Shown here one piece after another: positions 1 to 8,727 of a stretch of DNA of 64,000 nt (its first letter is position 1; every line of letters starts with the position of its first letter). The DNA is from Arthrobacter sp. ok362 (lineage in GTDB: Bacteria; Actinomycetota; Actinomycetes; Actinomycetales; Micrococcaceae), in NCBI RefSeq assembly GCF_900102785.1, contig NZ_FNGC01000003.1, positions 124,001 through 188,000 of the forward strand, written 5' to 3'. The translations under genes and the position numbers were made by a program. Under the pieces are notes generated by a model. It was not told the DNA's origin. It worked only from the letters and a program-made list of their open reading frames with translations, and ran no database searches.

Positions 1-1
1 A

Positions 2-1516
2 GCAAGCGGTCCGATCGCCTACGGCACCACGGACAAGGTCACAGCCTTGGATCCGGCGGGCGCGTACGACAACGGTTCGTTCATGGTGATGAACCAGATC
101 TACTCCTTCCTCCTCAACTCGAAGCCCGGCAGCGCAGATCCCGTGCCCGACCTGGCCGAGTCCGCGTCCTTCACCTCGCCGAACGAGTACACGGTCAAGC
201 TCAAGCCGGGCCTCAAGTGGGCCAACGGTCACACGCTCGACTCCAAGGACGTCAAGTTCTCCTTCGACCGGCAGACCAAGATCAACGATCCCGCCGGTCC
301 CGCAAGCCTGCTGACCAACATCGAAAGCATCACCGCTCCCGATGCCAACACCGTGGTCTTCAAGCTGAAGCAGGCGAACGACCAGACCTTCGCTCAGATC
401 CTCAGCAGCCCCGCCGCGCCGATCGTAGACGATGAAGTCTTCCCGGCCGACAAGCTGCTCGATGACGACTCGATCGTTAAGGCCAAGGCCTTCTACGGCC
501 AGTACACGATCGACACGTACAAGAAGAACGAGCTGATCAGCTTCAAGGCCTTCCCTGACTACCAGGGAGTCCTCGGCAAGCCGGCCAATGACGCCGCCAC
601 GATCAAGTACTACGCCGATCCCACCAACATGAAGCTGGACATCCAGCAGGGCAACATTGACGTCGCGAACCGCAGCCTGAGCGCCACCGACGTCGATGAC
701 CTGAAGAAGGATTCCAAGGTCAAGGTCAACGTTGGCCCCGGCGGCGAAATCCGCTACATCACGTTCAACTACAACACCATGCCGTTCGGCGCGAAGGCTC
801 CGGATGCAGATCCGGCCAAGGCGCTCGCCGTCCGCCAGGCCATCGCGAACCTCGTTGACCGCCAGTCCATCGCGGACCAGGTCTACAAGGGCACCTACCT
901 GCCGCTGTACTCCAACGTTCCCAGTGGCTTCCTCGGTGCCAACGAATCGTTCAAGGACGCATACGGCGACGCCGGCAAGCCGAGCCTGGACAAAGCCAAG
1001 AAAGTCCTGGCCGACGCCGGTGTGACGACCCCCGTCTCGATGAACCTGCAGTACAACCCGGACCATTACGGCAAGTCCTCCGGCGACGAGTACGCCATGA
1101 TCAAGGACCAGCTGGAGAAGTCCGGCTTGTTCAAGGTCAACCTGCAGTCCACGGAATGGGTCACCTACAGCAAGGCCAGCCGCGCCGATGAATACCCCCT
1201 GTTCCAGTTTGGCTGGTTCCCGGACTTCAGCGACGCCGACAACTACCTGACCCCGTTCTTCCCGGAGGGCGGCTTCCTGAAGAACCACTACAACAACCCG
1301 ACCGTCAACGACCTGATCAGCAAGCAGCTCACCACCGTTGATAAGGCTAAACGCGAGTCCACGATCAAGGATGCGCAGAATGCCCTCGCCAAGGACATCT
1401 CCACGCTTCCGTTGCTCCAGGGCGCGCAGGTTGCCATTTCCGGCAGCGGTGTCAAGGGTGTCGATTCCACCCTCGATGCCTCCTTCAAGTTCCGTTTGGG
1501 AACTATTTCCAAGTAA
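2..1516 (+). CDS. ABC transporter substrate-binding protein, family 5 (5' partial)
   Basis: This is an extracellular solute-binding protein for peptides or similar ligands that would deliver substrate to the permeases encoded just downstream. The frame is open to the left edge, so the signal peptide and start codon lie outside; a TTG at 47 is in frame but is not the real start because coding sequence of the same family character (YGTTDKVTALDPAG) continues upstream of it. About 504 residues are visible, close to a full mature family-5 protein. Typical traits are the early segment on the target state (NGHTLDSKDVKFSFDR), the mid-protein ALAVRQAIANLVDR helix where the first residues of the ligand pocket lie, and the late FQFGWFPDFSDADNYL segment. 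The ligand cannot be read from sequence; dipeptide or oligopeptide is the default inference. Confidence 0.9.
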   Translation, partial: ASGPIAYGTTDKVTALDPAGAYDNGSFMVMNQIYSFLLNSKPGSADPVPDLAESASFTSPNEYTVKLKPGLKWANGHTLDSKDVKFSFDRQTKINDPAGPASLLTNIESITAPDANTVVFKLKQANDQTFAQILSSPAAPIVDDEVFPADKLLDDDSIVKAKAFYGQYTIDTYKKNELISFKAFPDYQGVLGKPANDAATIKYYADPTNMKLDIQQGNIDVANRSLSATDVDDLKKDSKVKVNVGPGGEIRYITFNYNTMPFGAKAPDADPAKALAVRQAIANLVDRQSIADQVYKGTYLPLYSNVPSGFLGANESFKDAYGDAGKPSLDKAKKVLADAGVTTPVSMNLQYNPDHYGKSSGDEYAMIKDQLEKSGLFKVNLQSTEWVTYSKASRADEYPLFQFGWFPDFSDADNYLTPFFPEGGFLKNHYNNPTVNDLISKQLTTVDKAKRESTIKDAQNALAKDISTLPLLQGAQVAISGSGVKGVDSTLDASFKFRLGTISK

Positions 1517-1536
1517 GGCTGCAGCCCTGCTGTCCT

Positions 1537-1586
1537 GACCAGCCTGCGAGGCGGGGCGCCCTCGAGGCGCCCCGCCTTTGCTGGTC
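1537..1586 (+). terminator. Rho-independent-type hairpin after the binding-protein gene
   Basis: A 12-bp GC-rich perfect stem (1549-1560 with 1566-1577, loop CTCGA) is extended by outer complementary arms GACCAGC (1537-1543) and GCTGGTC (1580-1586). It lies 20 nt after the stop of the binding-protein gene and before the permease genes. In binding-protein-dependent operons such a hairpin usually gives higher expression of the binding protein than of the membrane parts, by partial termination or by protecting the 3' end. Confidence 0.7.
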
Positions 1587-1650
1587 ATTGCCGCATCCTG
1601 CAGTCCACGCCGGCCCGCCCAAGGCCGCGACAGCACAATCTTAGGTACCA

Positions 1651-2742
1651 ATGACAACATTGACTGAGGCGCCGCTAAACGACGCCGACGGACTACTTCC
1701 GTCCAAGAAAAAATCCTCGGGTGGGGGCTTGGGGACCTACATCCTGGTCCGGTTCTTCCTGATCATTCCGACCATTTTCATTTTGGTGACTTTGGTCTTC
1801 TTCCTGATGCGGGTCATCGGCGACCCCATCACCGCAGCCCAGGGCGGCAGGCTTCCCCCGGAGGCGCTCGCGCAGCGCATCCACGACGCCGGCTACGACC
1901 GCCCGATCCTCGTGCAGTACCTCGAATACGTTGGCCAGGTGGCGACCGGCAATTTCGGCACCACCATCACCGACCGCCGGCCCGTTGTCGAAATGATCAT
2001 CACCTTTGGCACGGCAACCCTGGAACTGGCCATCAATGCCCTCATCGTGGCGCTCTTGGTCGGCATCCCGCTCGGGCTCATCTCCGCCTACAAGCGCGAT
2101 AAGGCGCCCGACGCCGTCCTGCGGTTCTTCGCCATCCTCTGCTACGCCACCCCGGTATTCTTCGCCGGCCTGCTGATGAAGCTGGCCTTCTCCGTCTGGC
2201 TCGGCTGGCTGCCCGTCGCAGGACGGGCCTCCACCAGGACCGAACTGGCCATGGGAAGCCTGGCCGCACCGACCGGGATCTACTGGCTGGATGCCTTGCG
2301 CAGCGGCAACATGGCCGCGTACGGCGACGTCGCGGCCCATTCAGTCCTCCCCGCACTCACCCTGGGGCTGCTGACGGCAGGGGTCTTCCTGCGGCTGGTC
2401 CGCACCAACGTCATCGGCACACTCGGCAAGGACTACGTCGAGGCCGGCAGGTCCCGTGGCGTTAGTAATTATCGCCTCGTGACCAAGCATGCCTACAAAC
2501 CGGCCCTCATCCCGATCATCACGGTCATGGGGCTCCAGATTGCCCTCCTGCTCGGCGGCGCCGTCCTCACGGAGTCCACCTTCGAGTGGAAGGGCCTCGG
2601 CTACCAGCTGGTGCAATACCTGAACGCCCGCGACTTCGTCGCCGTCCAGGGAATCGTCGTAATGCTGGCGGTCATCGTTGCCGTCACGAACTTCATCGTG
2701 GACGTCGTCGCAGCCCTGATCGACCCGCGAGTGAGGTACTAG
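1651..2742 (+). CDS. ABC transporter permease, DppB/OppB type
   Basis: This is the first membrane subunit of the peptide-type importer. The 363-residue protein has an N-terminal cytoplasmic tail of about 30 residues, a first membrane segment (ILVRFFLIIPTIFILVTLVF), a large external loop and five further hydrophobic segments. The EAA-like cytoplasmic loop that docks to the ATPase is visible as DYVEAGRSRGVSNYRLVTKH near residues 262-281. ATG at 1651 is chosen; no strong ribosome site precedes it. It sits between the binding-protein gene and the second permease, only 2 nt from the latter, so the two are surely co-expressed. Substrate specificity is not readable from permeases. Confidence 0.92.
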   Translation: MTTLTEAPLNDADGLLPSKKKSSGGGLGTYILVRFFLIIPTIFILVTLVFFLMRVIGDPITAAQGGRLPPEALAQRIHDAGYDRPILVQYLEYVGQVATGNFGTTITDRRPVVEMIITFGTATLELAINALIVALLVGIPLGLISAYKRDKAPDAVLRFFAILCYATPVFFAGLLMKLAFSVWLGWLPVAGRASTRTELAMGSLAAPTGIYWLDALRSGNMAAYGDVAAHSVLPALTLGLLTAGVFLRLVRTNVIGTLGKDYVEAGRSRGVSNYRLVTKHAYKPALIPIITVMGLQIALLLGGAVLTESTFEWKGLGYQLVQYLNARDFVAVQGIVVMLAVIVAVTNFIVDVVAALIDPRVRY

Positions 2743-2744
2743 CA

Positions 2745-3758
2745 ATGAATGCAACCAAAGTAAGCGGGCGCAAGCAGCCCCTCTTCTACCGGCTGCCGGT
2801 GATCTCGCATTTCCGCTCGAGCGTCGGGCTTCAGCGCGGCATGCTCGTCACGGGCATGGTGCTGGCCGCCGTCTTCCTGCTCGTCGCCGTGTTTGCGCCG
2901 TGGATCGCGCCCTACGGGTTTGCCCAGCTCAGCGACGCTGCGGGTCCGTTCCCGACTCAGCAGCCCCCCAGCCCGGCCCACATCTGGGGCACCACGGTGG
3001 GCGGCTATGACGTCTATTCCCGAGTGCTCTGGGGTGCCCAGACGGCCGCGGTGGTTATCATCGTCGCCGTGGCCATGTCGATCTTCCTCGGCGTAGCCCT
3101 AGGCCTCGTCAGCGGGTACTTCGGCGGCTGGCTCGACCGGTTGCTCGTGGTGATCGCCGATGCGATCTACGCTTTCCCGTCCCTGCTGCTGGCCATCGTG
3201 ATGTCAATCGTCATCAGCCACGGCCAGTCCAGTTTCTGGGGAGGCATTGTTGCCTGCTCCATCTCCATCTCGGTGGTGTTCGTCCCGCAGTACTTCCGCG
3301 TCATCCGTGCCGAGACCATCCGGCTAAAGGCGGAGCCGTACGTCGAGTCGGCCAAGGTGGTGGGTGCCTCAAGCATTCGCATCATGGGTCGGCACATCTT
3401 CAAGAACGCAACCCGCACGCTGCCATTGATTTTCACGCTGAATGCGTCCGAGGCCATCCTGACCTTGGCGGGCCTCGGCTTCCTGGGCTTCGGCATCGAA
3501 CCGACCTCCGCCGCTGAGTGGGGCTACGACCTGAACAAGGCCATAGCAGACGCCTCCTCGGGCATCTGGTGGACCGGTGTCTACCCCGGTACAGCGATCG
3601 TCCTGACCGTGCTTGGGCTGACCCTCGTCGGTGAGAGCATCAACGACCTCAACGATCCCCGCCTGCGGGGCCGCAAGAAGGCTGTGGCAGGCAAGGGCGG
3701 ACCTGACTCCACCGCCGGTGCCCAGTCTGCACTCGAAGCAGAATCGAGAGTTCTATGA
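2745..3758 (+). CDS. ABC transporter permease, DppC/OppC type
   Basis: This is the second membrane subunit of the importer, 337 residues. It shows the N-terminal tail and first helix typical of the OppC_N domain (GMVLAAVFLLVAVFAPWIAPYG), then the BPD_transp_1 core with the ATPase-contact loop (EPYVESAKVVGASSIRIMGRH). The frame is open much further upstream, but the ATG at 2745, directly after the stop of the first permease, gives the family's usual N-terminus. The 3' end overlaps the ATPase start by 4 nt (ATGA), a sign of translational coupling. Confidence 0.92.
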   Translation: MNATKVSGRKQPLFYRLPVISHFRSSVGLQRGMLVTGMVLAAVFLLVAVFAPWIAPYGFAQLSDAAGPFPTQQPPSPAHIWGTTVGGYDVYSRVLWGAQTAAVVIIVAVAMSIFLGVALGLVSGYFGGWLDRLLVVIADAIYAFPSLLLAIVMSIVISHGQSSFWGGIVACSISISVVFVPQYFRVIRAETIRLKAEPYVESAKVVGASSIRIMGRHIFKNATRTLPLIFTLNASEAILTLAGLGFLGFGIEPTSAAEWGYDLNKAIADASSGIWWTGVYPGTAIVLTVLGLTLVGESINDLNDPRLRGRKKAVAGKGGPDSTAGAQSALEAESRVL

Positions 3759-5458
3759 CCATCAACATCGACAAGCCCGGCCAGAGCGCAGGCCCGGTCC
3801 TGGACATCGACCGCCTCAAGGTCACGTTCGCCACTGATGCCGGGGATGTGTACGCCGTCAAAGACGTCAGCCTCCAGGTCAACCCCGGCGAGGTCGTGGC
3901 CATCGTTGGCGAATCGGGATCCGGCAAGACTGTGACGGCCAAGACCATCCTGGGGCTCTTGCCGGAGACGGCTATCAGCCAGGGCGCGGTGCTGATCAAC
4001 GGCAACAACGTCATCAGCGTCAGCGAGGCGAAACTGCGGGAGATCCGGGGCCGTGATGTGGCCATGGTGTTCCAGGAACCATCCACCGCCCTTAACCCGG
4101 TCTTCACCGTGGGCTGGCAGATCGCCGAAGGAATCCGCGCACACGCTGGCACCGGCGGCCGCAGCAAGGTCTCGGCCAAGGAAGCCAAGGCGCGGGCAAT
4201 TGAAGCCCTCCGCAAAGTGGGCATTCCGGACCCGGAAACGCGGGTCAACTACTACCCGCACCAGTTCTCGGGCGGCCAGAAACAGCGCGTCGTGATTGCC
4301 GCAGCGCTGGCCCTGAACCCTGGTCTCATCGTGGCGGACGAGCCGACGACTGCCCTGGACGTCACCGTGCAGGCCGAGATCCTTGAACTGCTGCGGGACC
4401 TGCGCGACAACTACGGAACGTCCATCGTGCTGATCACGCACAATATGGGCGTTGTCGCCGACCTCGCCGACCGCGTCGTGGTCATGTACCAGGGCGACGT
4501 TGTGGAGGAGGCATCCTCACGGGTGCTCTTCGCCCAGCCCAAGGAGGACTACACCAAGAAGCTCCTCGCCGCTGTCCCGCACCTGGGCCGCAACTCCGCG
4601 TCGGAGGGCATGGTGGAACGCGCCCACCAGGGCGGCAAAGTGCTGGTTGAGGCCAAGAACCTGACCATCGAGTACCCGGGGCGGCTGGGCAGTCCGGCCT
4701 TCAAGGCCGTCGACGGCGTCAGCTTCACCGTGTCCGAAGGCGAAGTTTTCGGTCTCGTGGGGGAGTCGGGTTCCGGCAAAACCACCATCGGCCGGGCGAT
4801 CGCGGGCCTCAACCGGACCACCGGCGGCAGCCTGAACGTGCTGGGTTACGAGATGCTGAACTTCAAGGAGCGCACCTTCAAACCGCTCCGCAAGGAGATC
4901 GGCTTCGTGTTCCAGGACCCGGCGGCCTCGTTCAACCCGCAGCTGACCATCGGCGACTGCGTGGCGGAACCGCTGATCATCCACTCCAACCCGACGGCGG
5001 CTGAGGCGCGCAAGCGGGTCGGCGAGCTGCTCGAGTCCGTGCAGCTGCCGGCGTCGTACGCTGACCGGTTCCCGCACGAACTCTCCGGCGGGCAGCGCCA
5101 GCGTGCCTCCCTGGCGCGGGCGCTCATCCTGAACCCGAAGCTGCTCATCGCCGATGAGCCGACCTCGGCACTGGACGTGTCCGTGCAGGCCGTGGTGCTG
5201 GAACTGTTCAAGGAGATCCAGCAGGAGTTCGGCTTCGCGGCCCTGTTCATCAGCCACGACCTCGCAGTGGTGGACATGCTCTCCCACTGGGTCGGGGTGC
5301 TCTACAAGGGCAAGATGGTGGAGCAGGGCCTCGGCAACCAGGTGATGGGCAACCCGCAGCACGACTACACGAAGAAACTCATCGCTTCGCTGCCCGTTCC
5401 GGATCCCGACGAACAGGCCAGACGCCGTGAGGCGTTCAAGGCCGTGCTGCACAGCTAA
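3755..5458 (+). CDS. Dipeptide/oligopeptide ABC transporter ATP-binding protein, fused DppD-DppF type
   Basis: This is the energy-coupling subunit. At 567 residues it holds two complete ATPase domains in one chain, each with Walker A GESGSGKT (residues 52-59 and about 335), an LSGGQ or FSGGQ-type signature, and Walker B followed by DEPT (ADEPTTALD and ADEPTSALD). The second half starts near residue 290. Each half ends with the oligopeptide-type C-terminal extension that contains a QxDYTKKL motif ([26 protein letters not shown]). In many bacteria these halves are separate genes, so one polypeptide supplies both nucleotide-binding sites here. It is the last gene of the operon and is followed by two hairpins. 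Confidence 0.93.
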   Translation: MTINIDKPGQSAGPVLDIDRLKVTFATDAGDVYAVKDVSLQVNPGEVVAIVGESGSGKTVTAKTILGLLPETAISQGAVLINGNNVISVSEAKLREIRGRDVAMVFQEPSTALNPVFTVGWQIAEGIRAHAGTGGRSKVSAKEAKARAIEALRKVGIPDPETRVNYYPHQFSGGQKQRVVIAAALALNPGLIVADEPTTALDVTVQAEILELLRDLRDNYGTSIVLITHNMGVVADLADRVVVMYQGDVVEEASSRVLFAQPKEDYTKKLLAAVPHLGRNSASEGMVERAHQGGKVLVEAKNLTIEYPGRLGSPAFKAVDGVSFTVSEGEVFGLVGESGSGKTTIGRAIAGLNRTTGGSLNVLGYEMLNFKERTFKPLRKEIGFVFQDPAASFNPQLTIGDCVAEPLIIHSNPTAAEARKRVGELLESVQLPASYADRFPHELSGGQRQRASLARALILNPKLLIADEPTSALDVSVQAVVLELFKEIQQEFGFAALFISHDLAVVDMLSHWVGVLYKGKMVEQGLGNQVMGNPQHDYTKKLIASLPVPDPDEQARRREAFKAVLHS

Positions 5459-5468
5459 CTGCCACGAC

Positions 5469-5505
5469 CGAGCGCCGGGCCGATGCAGCGCCGGCCCGGC
5501 GCTCG
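5469..5505. terminator. Hairpin after the importer operon
   Basis: A perfect 13-bp inverted repeat (5469-5481 with 5493-5505) of almost pure G+C begins 10 nt after the ATPase stop codon. There is no T-run, as is common for actinobacterial terminators. It is probably the operon terminator, acting together with the next hairpin. Confidence 0.6.
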
Positions 5506-5517
5506 TGCAGGCCACTG

Positions 5518-5568
5518 CCAAATGGGCATGCCCACCGTTCGCCACGAACGGTGGGCATGCCCATTTGG
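5518..5568. terminator. Long perfect hairpin, 23-bp stem and 5-nt loop
   Basis: Arms 5518-5540 and 5546-5568 are perfectly complementary over 23 bp, with loop GCCAC. The stem contains the palindromic core GGGCATGCCC, so each arm could also fold on itself and the whole could form a cruciform. It lies between the importer operon and chorismate mutase. It may be a terminator, but a dispersed intergenic repeat is an equal possibility. Confidence 0.55.
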
Positions 5569-5641
5569 TGTGCCGCCTTTGTGCCTGCGGCGAGTGCCTG
5601 CAACGGTGCTTAACACCGGAAGGCATTAGGCTCCCTGCCCC

Positions 5642-5647
5642 TAGACT
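5642..5647 (+). promoter_or_regulatory. -10-like hexamer for a leaderless chorismate mutase mRNA
   Basis: TAGACT lies exactly 6 nt before the ATG at 5654, so transcription would start at or next to the start codon. There is no convincing -35 box at 17 nt and no ribosome-binding site before the ATG. Confidence 0.45.
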
Positions 5648-5653
5648 GGGTCA

Positions 5654-6070
5654 ATGACCGAGCAGAACCTCAATCTTCCTGAAACCGATTCCTACGACCC
5701 GGCGGCAAGCTCCCTGGCCGGTTCCGTGGATCCCGCGGTAATGGCGGAGCTGTTGTCGATCCGCTCCAGCATCGACAACATCGATGCCACCCTCGTCTTC
5801 CTTCTCGCCGAACGCTTCAAGGCCACCCAGAAGGTCGGCTTCCTCAAGGCCGCGCACAAGCTTCCCGCCGGGGACCCGGGCCGCGAAATGGCGCAGATCG
5901 CCCGGCTGCGGCACCTCGCCGCGGAAGCCCACCTGGACCCGGCGTTCGCGGAGAAATTCCTGAACTTCATCATCGGCGAGGTCATCCGCCACCACGAGGC
6001 CATCGCCGAAGACCACCAGGCCGCTCAGGCCTCCGGCTCCGCGGACGCCGCCCGCGCCGCAGACGCCTAG
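5654..6070 (+). CDS. Chorismate mutase, AroQ class
   Basis: It converts chorismate to prephenate, the entry step for phenylalanine and tyrosine, in the cytoplasm. The 138-residue protein is one all-helical AroQ domain. Visible features are the first long helix with RSSIDNIDATLVFLLAERF, the K and R positions of the active site (ATQKVGFLKA and GREMAQIARL), and the last helix FLNFIIGEVIRHHEAI. Flanking low-complexity segments at both ends are rich in Ala, Ser, Asp. It is monofunctional: no dehydratase or dehydrogenase domain is attached. The next gene begins 2 nt after its stop. Confidence 0.85.
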   Translation: MTEQNLNLPETDSYDPAASSLAGSVDPAVMAELLSIRSSIDNIDATLVFLLAERFKATQKVGFLKAAHKLPAGDPGREMAQIARLRHLAAEAHLDPAFAEKFLNFIIGEVIRHHEAIAEDHQAAQASGSADAARAADA

Positions 6071-6072
6071 CC

Positions 6073-7116
6073 ATGGCCGGAACAGACTCGCCCGCACCGG
6101 GCCAAGTGACCGCGACAGGCCTAGGCTCGTGGCCGGGCGAGGACCCGGCCGAGGCCGCCCGCATCATCCGCGGCGAACTGGGCAGCCCGCACCTGCCGTT
6201 CCTTGCCGAACTTCCCGACCGGGGCGTCGGCTCCGATGCCGTGGGCCGGACCGCCTCTTTGCTCGTGGAACTCGCCATCGACGTCCAGCCGCATGGATGG
6301 CGGCTCGTGGACCGCCCCGGCAAGGACCTGCAGCGGGCCAAATCGGCCCTGTCCACCGACATCAACATCCTGGCGGACGTCATCGGGGCCGAGGAAGCGC
6401 AGCCGGAGGAGATCAAGATCCAGCTGCGCGGGCCGCTCAGCCTTGCCGCCGGCCTGCACCTGCACAACGGGGAGCGGGCCCTGCTCGACTACGGCGCCCG
6501 CCGGGACATCGCGGCCTCGCTCGCAGCGGGCGTGGAAGGCTACCTCAAGCGGGTGGCAGAGGCTGCCCCAGGAGCCCGGATCGTGGTCCAGGTCGACGAA
6601 CCGGAAATTGCTTCGGTGCTGGCCGGCACCATTCCAACCGCCAGTGGTTACCGGACCCTGCGCTCGGTCTCGGGCCGGGAAGTCACCGAGTCCTGGCAAT
6701 TGGTAATCGACGCACTCCGGGCCGCGGGCGCCGTCGAAACCGTCGTGGCAGTCTCCGAGGTCGAGGCGCCCTTCGAACGGATCCTGGCGGCAGGCGCCGA
6801 CGGAATCGCCGTACCGCTTCGGGCCCTGACCTCGCGCCAGTGGGAACAACTCGCGGGGGCGGTGGAGGCCGGCAAGCGGCTCTGGGCCGGCGCGCTGGAC
6901 GTGGCCGATCCTGCCGCCACTCTGCCAAGGGTTGGCGACGTGGTGGAAAACGTGTGGCGTCCATGGCGGCAGCTGGGTCTTCCGGCGTCCACGCTGGGGG
7001 CGCTGCGGGTCACGCCGTCGGAGGGTCTGGCGCGGCAGTCACCCGCCGCGGCGACGGCGGTCCTGGCCCGGCTGACCCAGGTGGCGGACGGCCTCAACCA
7101 GCTCGCCCTCGGCTAG
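6073..7116 (+). CDS. MetE-like (UROD/MetE superfamily) protein lacking zinc ligands
   Basis: The 347-residue protein resembles the C-terminal half of cobalamin-independent methionine synthase, with the family's opening TGLGSWPG, a central QVDEPEIASVLAG strand and LPASTLGALRVTPSEGL near the end. True MetE binds zinc through His and two Cys residues to activate homocysteine. This protein has no cysteine at all, so that chemistry is not expected. It is therefore better called MetE-like; mycobacteria have a similar short orphan. It probably shares an mRNA with chorismate mutase (2-nt gap). A role in methyl transfer or one-carbon metabolism is a guess. Confidence 0.65.
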   Translation: MAGTDSPAPGQVTATGLGSWPGEDPAEAARIIRGELGSPHLPFLAELPDRGVGSDAVGRTASLLVELAIDVQPHGWRLVDRPGKDLQRAKSALSTDINILADVIGAEEAQPEEIKIQLRGPLSLAAGLHLHNGERALLDYGARRDIAASLAAGVEGYLKRVAEAAPGARIVVQVDEPEIASVLAGTIPTASGYRTLRSVSGREVTESWQLVIDALRAAGAVETVVAVSEVEAPFERILAAGADGIAVPLRALTSRQWEQLAGAVEAGKRLWAGALDVADPAATLPRVGDVVENVWRPWRQLGLPASTLGALRVTPSEGLARQSPAAATAVLARLTQVADGLNQLALG

Positions 7117-7164
7117 CGCAGCCGCTGGGACTGCCGGGGCTGCCGGGGTGGCCGGCGTCCCGAC

Positions 7165-7872
7165 TTAGACCCTGCTCTCCCAGCCGTCCGGACGGGCGTG
7201 CGGGGGGAGGTACCCCGGCGTCGCAACGCCGTCGGGGTAAGGCTCGAGCCGGTAGTCGAAATGGCCGGCGTACACCAGCACCAGGCCGAGCTGGGGCTGG
7301 ATCACCTTGACCTGGATCCGGTGCCGCCCGCCGTCTTGCGGCTCCCACCACTGCTCGGCATAGGCCTTGGCGTCGAGGGTAGCCGGCAGCGGTATCCGGA
7401 GAGGTCCCAGGAACAGCCGGGACGCCTCGGACACGCCCCGGAGCCGGCCCTCCGGCGTGACGCTGAGATTGAGGTCCGTGACGAGCCGCCGGAACCGGCC
7501 CACGTAGTCCACCAGCCCCTGCCTGCGCCCGGAGTCGTCAAAACTGGTGGTGTCCTGGAACAGCCGGGGGGTACCGGGGAAGAAGATCTCCCGCCGGGCC
7601 GTCAGGCTTGACCTGCCGAATGGGTCCAGATGGGCGTGGTTCTCGATCCGGAAGCGGACGCCCTCGCCGTACTCGGGGAAGAAGGCCTGCTCGCCGGTGG
7701 TGAGCCGGAGCAGGGGACGCAGCCACGCCTGCCGGCAACCGACGACGTCGAACACCCCCTCGCCGACGCCGTAGTGGCCGGAACCCGGCGCCAAGGCGAA
7801 GTATTCTTGGAGCTCCGGCTGCAGCCGGTCAAAGTCGCTGCCCAGGGCGCGTTCGTAAATGGGGGTGTTCAC
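7165..7872 (-). CDS. DUF4166 domain-containing protein
   Basis: This is a 235-residue soluble protein of unknown function matching the DUF4166 family. It starts with TPIYERALGSDFDRLQPELQ, then has GHYGVGEGVFDVV and several Trp/Phe-rich strands, and lacks a signal peptide or membrane segment. The GTG at 7872 is chosen because a perfect AGGAGG (complement of 7878-7883) lies 5 nt upstream of it; the frame stays open far into mtrA on the other strand, but that extension is antisense to a certain gene. It is transcribed divergently from mtrA. DUF4166 also occurs fused to NAD-dependent epimerase-like domains elsewhere. Confidence 0.75.
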   Translation of the reverse strand: MNTPIYERALGSDFDRLQPELQEYFALAPGSGHYGVGEGVFDVVGCRQAWLRPLLRLTTGEQAFFPEYGEGVRFRIENHAHLDPFGRSSLTARREIFFPGTPRLFQDTTSFDDSGRRQGLVDYVGRFRRLVTDLNLSVTPEGRLRGVSEASRLFLGPLRIPLPATLDAKAYAEQWWEPQDGGRHRIQVKVIQPQLGLVLVYAGHFDYRLEPYPDGVATPGYLPPHARPDGWESRV

Positions 7873-7939
7873 GGGTTCCTCCTGCGGTCCGGGCCGGTTC
7901 ACTGGGCCTTTCCACAGCATGCAGGACAACGCGACAATT

Positions 7940-7953
7940 GTCACAGCGTCGCA
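7940..7953 (+). promoter_or_regulatory. Possible MtrA box in the mtrA promoter region
   Basis: GTCACAGCG at 7940-7948 matches the 9-mer reported for mycobacterial MtrA binding, and an imperfect repeat GTCGCA follows 8 nt downstream (7948-7953). It overlaps a 10-bp palindrome GACAATTGTC (7933-7942). It lies about 100 nt before mtrA and 70 nt before the divergent DUF4166 gene, so autoregulation is plausible. This rests on a short motif recalled from the literature. Confidence 0.35.
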
Positions 7954-8052
7954 TGCATCGACCGGGTTCCGGGGGCGCCGGCGGGACCGGCTGCGCCGTG
8001 CCGGTGGGCCGCCCGATACGACAAAGCCAATTCCATGGGGGAATATATAACT

Positions 8053-8727
8053 ATGAAGGCACGCATTCTGGTAGTGGACGATGACGAGGCGCTCGCCGAG
8101 ATGATCGGTATTGTGCTGCGCAATGACGGATTCGAACCCGTCTTCTGCGCGGACGGCGGGCAGGCGCTGGACGTGTTCCGCGCCTCCAAACCGGACCTCG
8201 TCCTGCTCGACCTCATGCTTCCGGGAGTGGACGGCATTGAGGTCTGCCGCCAGGTCCGTGCCGAGTCTGACGTCCCGATCGTGATGTTGACCGCCAAGGC
8301 GGATACCTCGGACGTCGTCCGCGGCCTCGAATCCGGGGCCGATGATTATGTGCCCAAGCCGTTCAAACCCGCCGAACTCGTCGCCCGGGTCCGGGCCCGG
8401 CTCCGTCCGGGTGACCAGAAGGCCCCGGAAACCCTGCGGATCGCCGACGTCACGATCGACGTCGCCGGCCACCTGGTCAGCCGAGGCAACGACCGGATCT
8501 CCTTGACGCCGCTGGAGTTCGACCTCCTGGTCGCCCTCGCCCGCAAGCCGTGGCAGGTGTTCACGCGTGAATTGCTCCTGGAGCAGGTGTGGGGCTACCG
8601 GCACGCCGCCGACACACGGCTGGTCAATGTTCATGTCCAACGGCTGAGGTCCAAGATCGAACGTGACCCCGAAGCCCCCGAAGTTGTATTGACGGTCCGT
8701 GGTGTCGGCTATAAAGCAGGTTCCTGA
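8053..8727 (+). CDS. mtrA: Two-component response regulator MtrA
   Basis: This essential-type OmpR/PhoB-family regulator controls cell-wall turnover, division and replication-linked genes in actinobacteria. The 224-residue protein has a receiver domain (acidic pocket D9-D11, phospho-acceptor D53 in LVLLDLMLPG, Lys in KPFKPAEL) and a winged-helix output domain. It is nearly superimposable on mycobacterial MtrA from LVALARKPWQVFTRE through VWGYRH and VQRLRSKIE to [16 protein letters not shown] at 8053 is chosen because MKARILVVDDD is the exact family N-terminus. Its end overlaps mtrB if the GTG at 8699 is used. Confidence 0.97.
   Translation: MKARILVVDDDEALAEMIGIVLRNDGFEPVFCADGGQALDVFRASKPDLVLLDLMLPGVDGIEVCRQVRAESDVPIVMLTAKADTSDVVRGLESGADDYVPKPFKPAELVARVRARLRPGDQKAPETLRIADVTIDVAGHLVSRGNDRISLTPLEFDLLVALARKPWQVFTRELLLEQVWGYRHAADTRLVNVHVQRLRSKIERDPEAPEVVLTVRGVGYKAGS

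Noticed and set aside
8041-8052. AT-rich GAATATATAACT before mtrA as a leaderless -10
   Set aside because: No hexamer with TAnnnT falls 6-7 nt before the ATG; the purine-rich GGGGGAA can act as a weak ribosome site instead.
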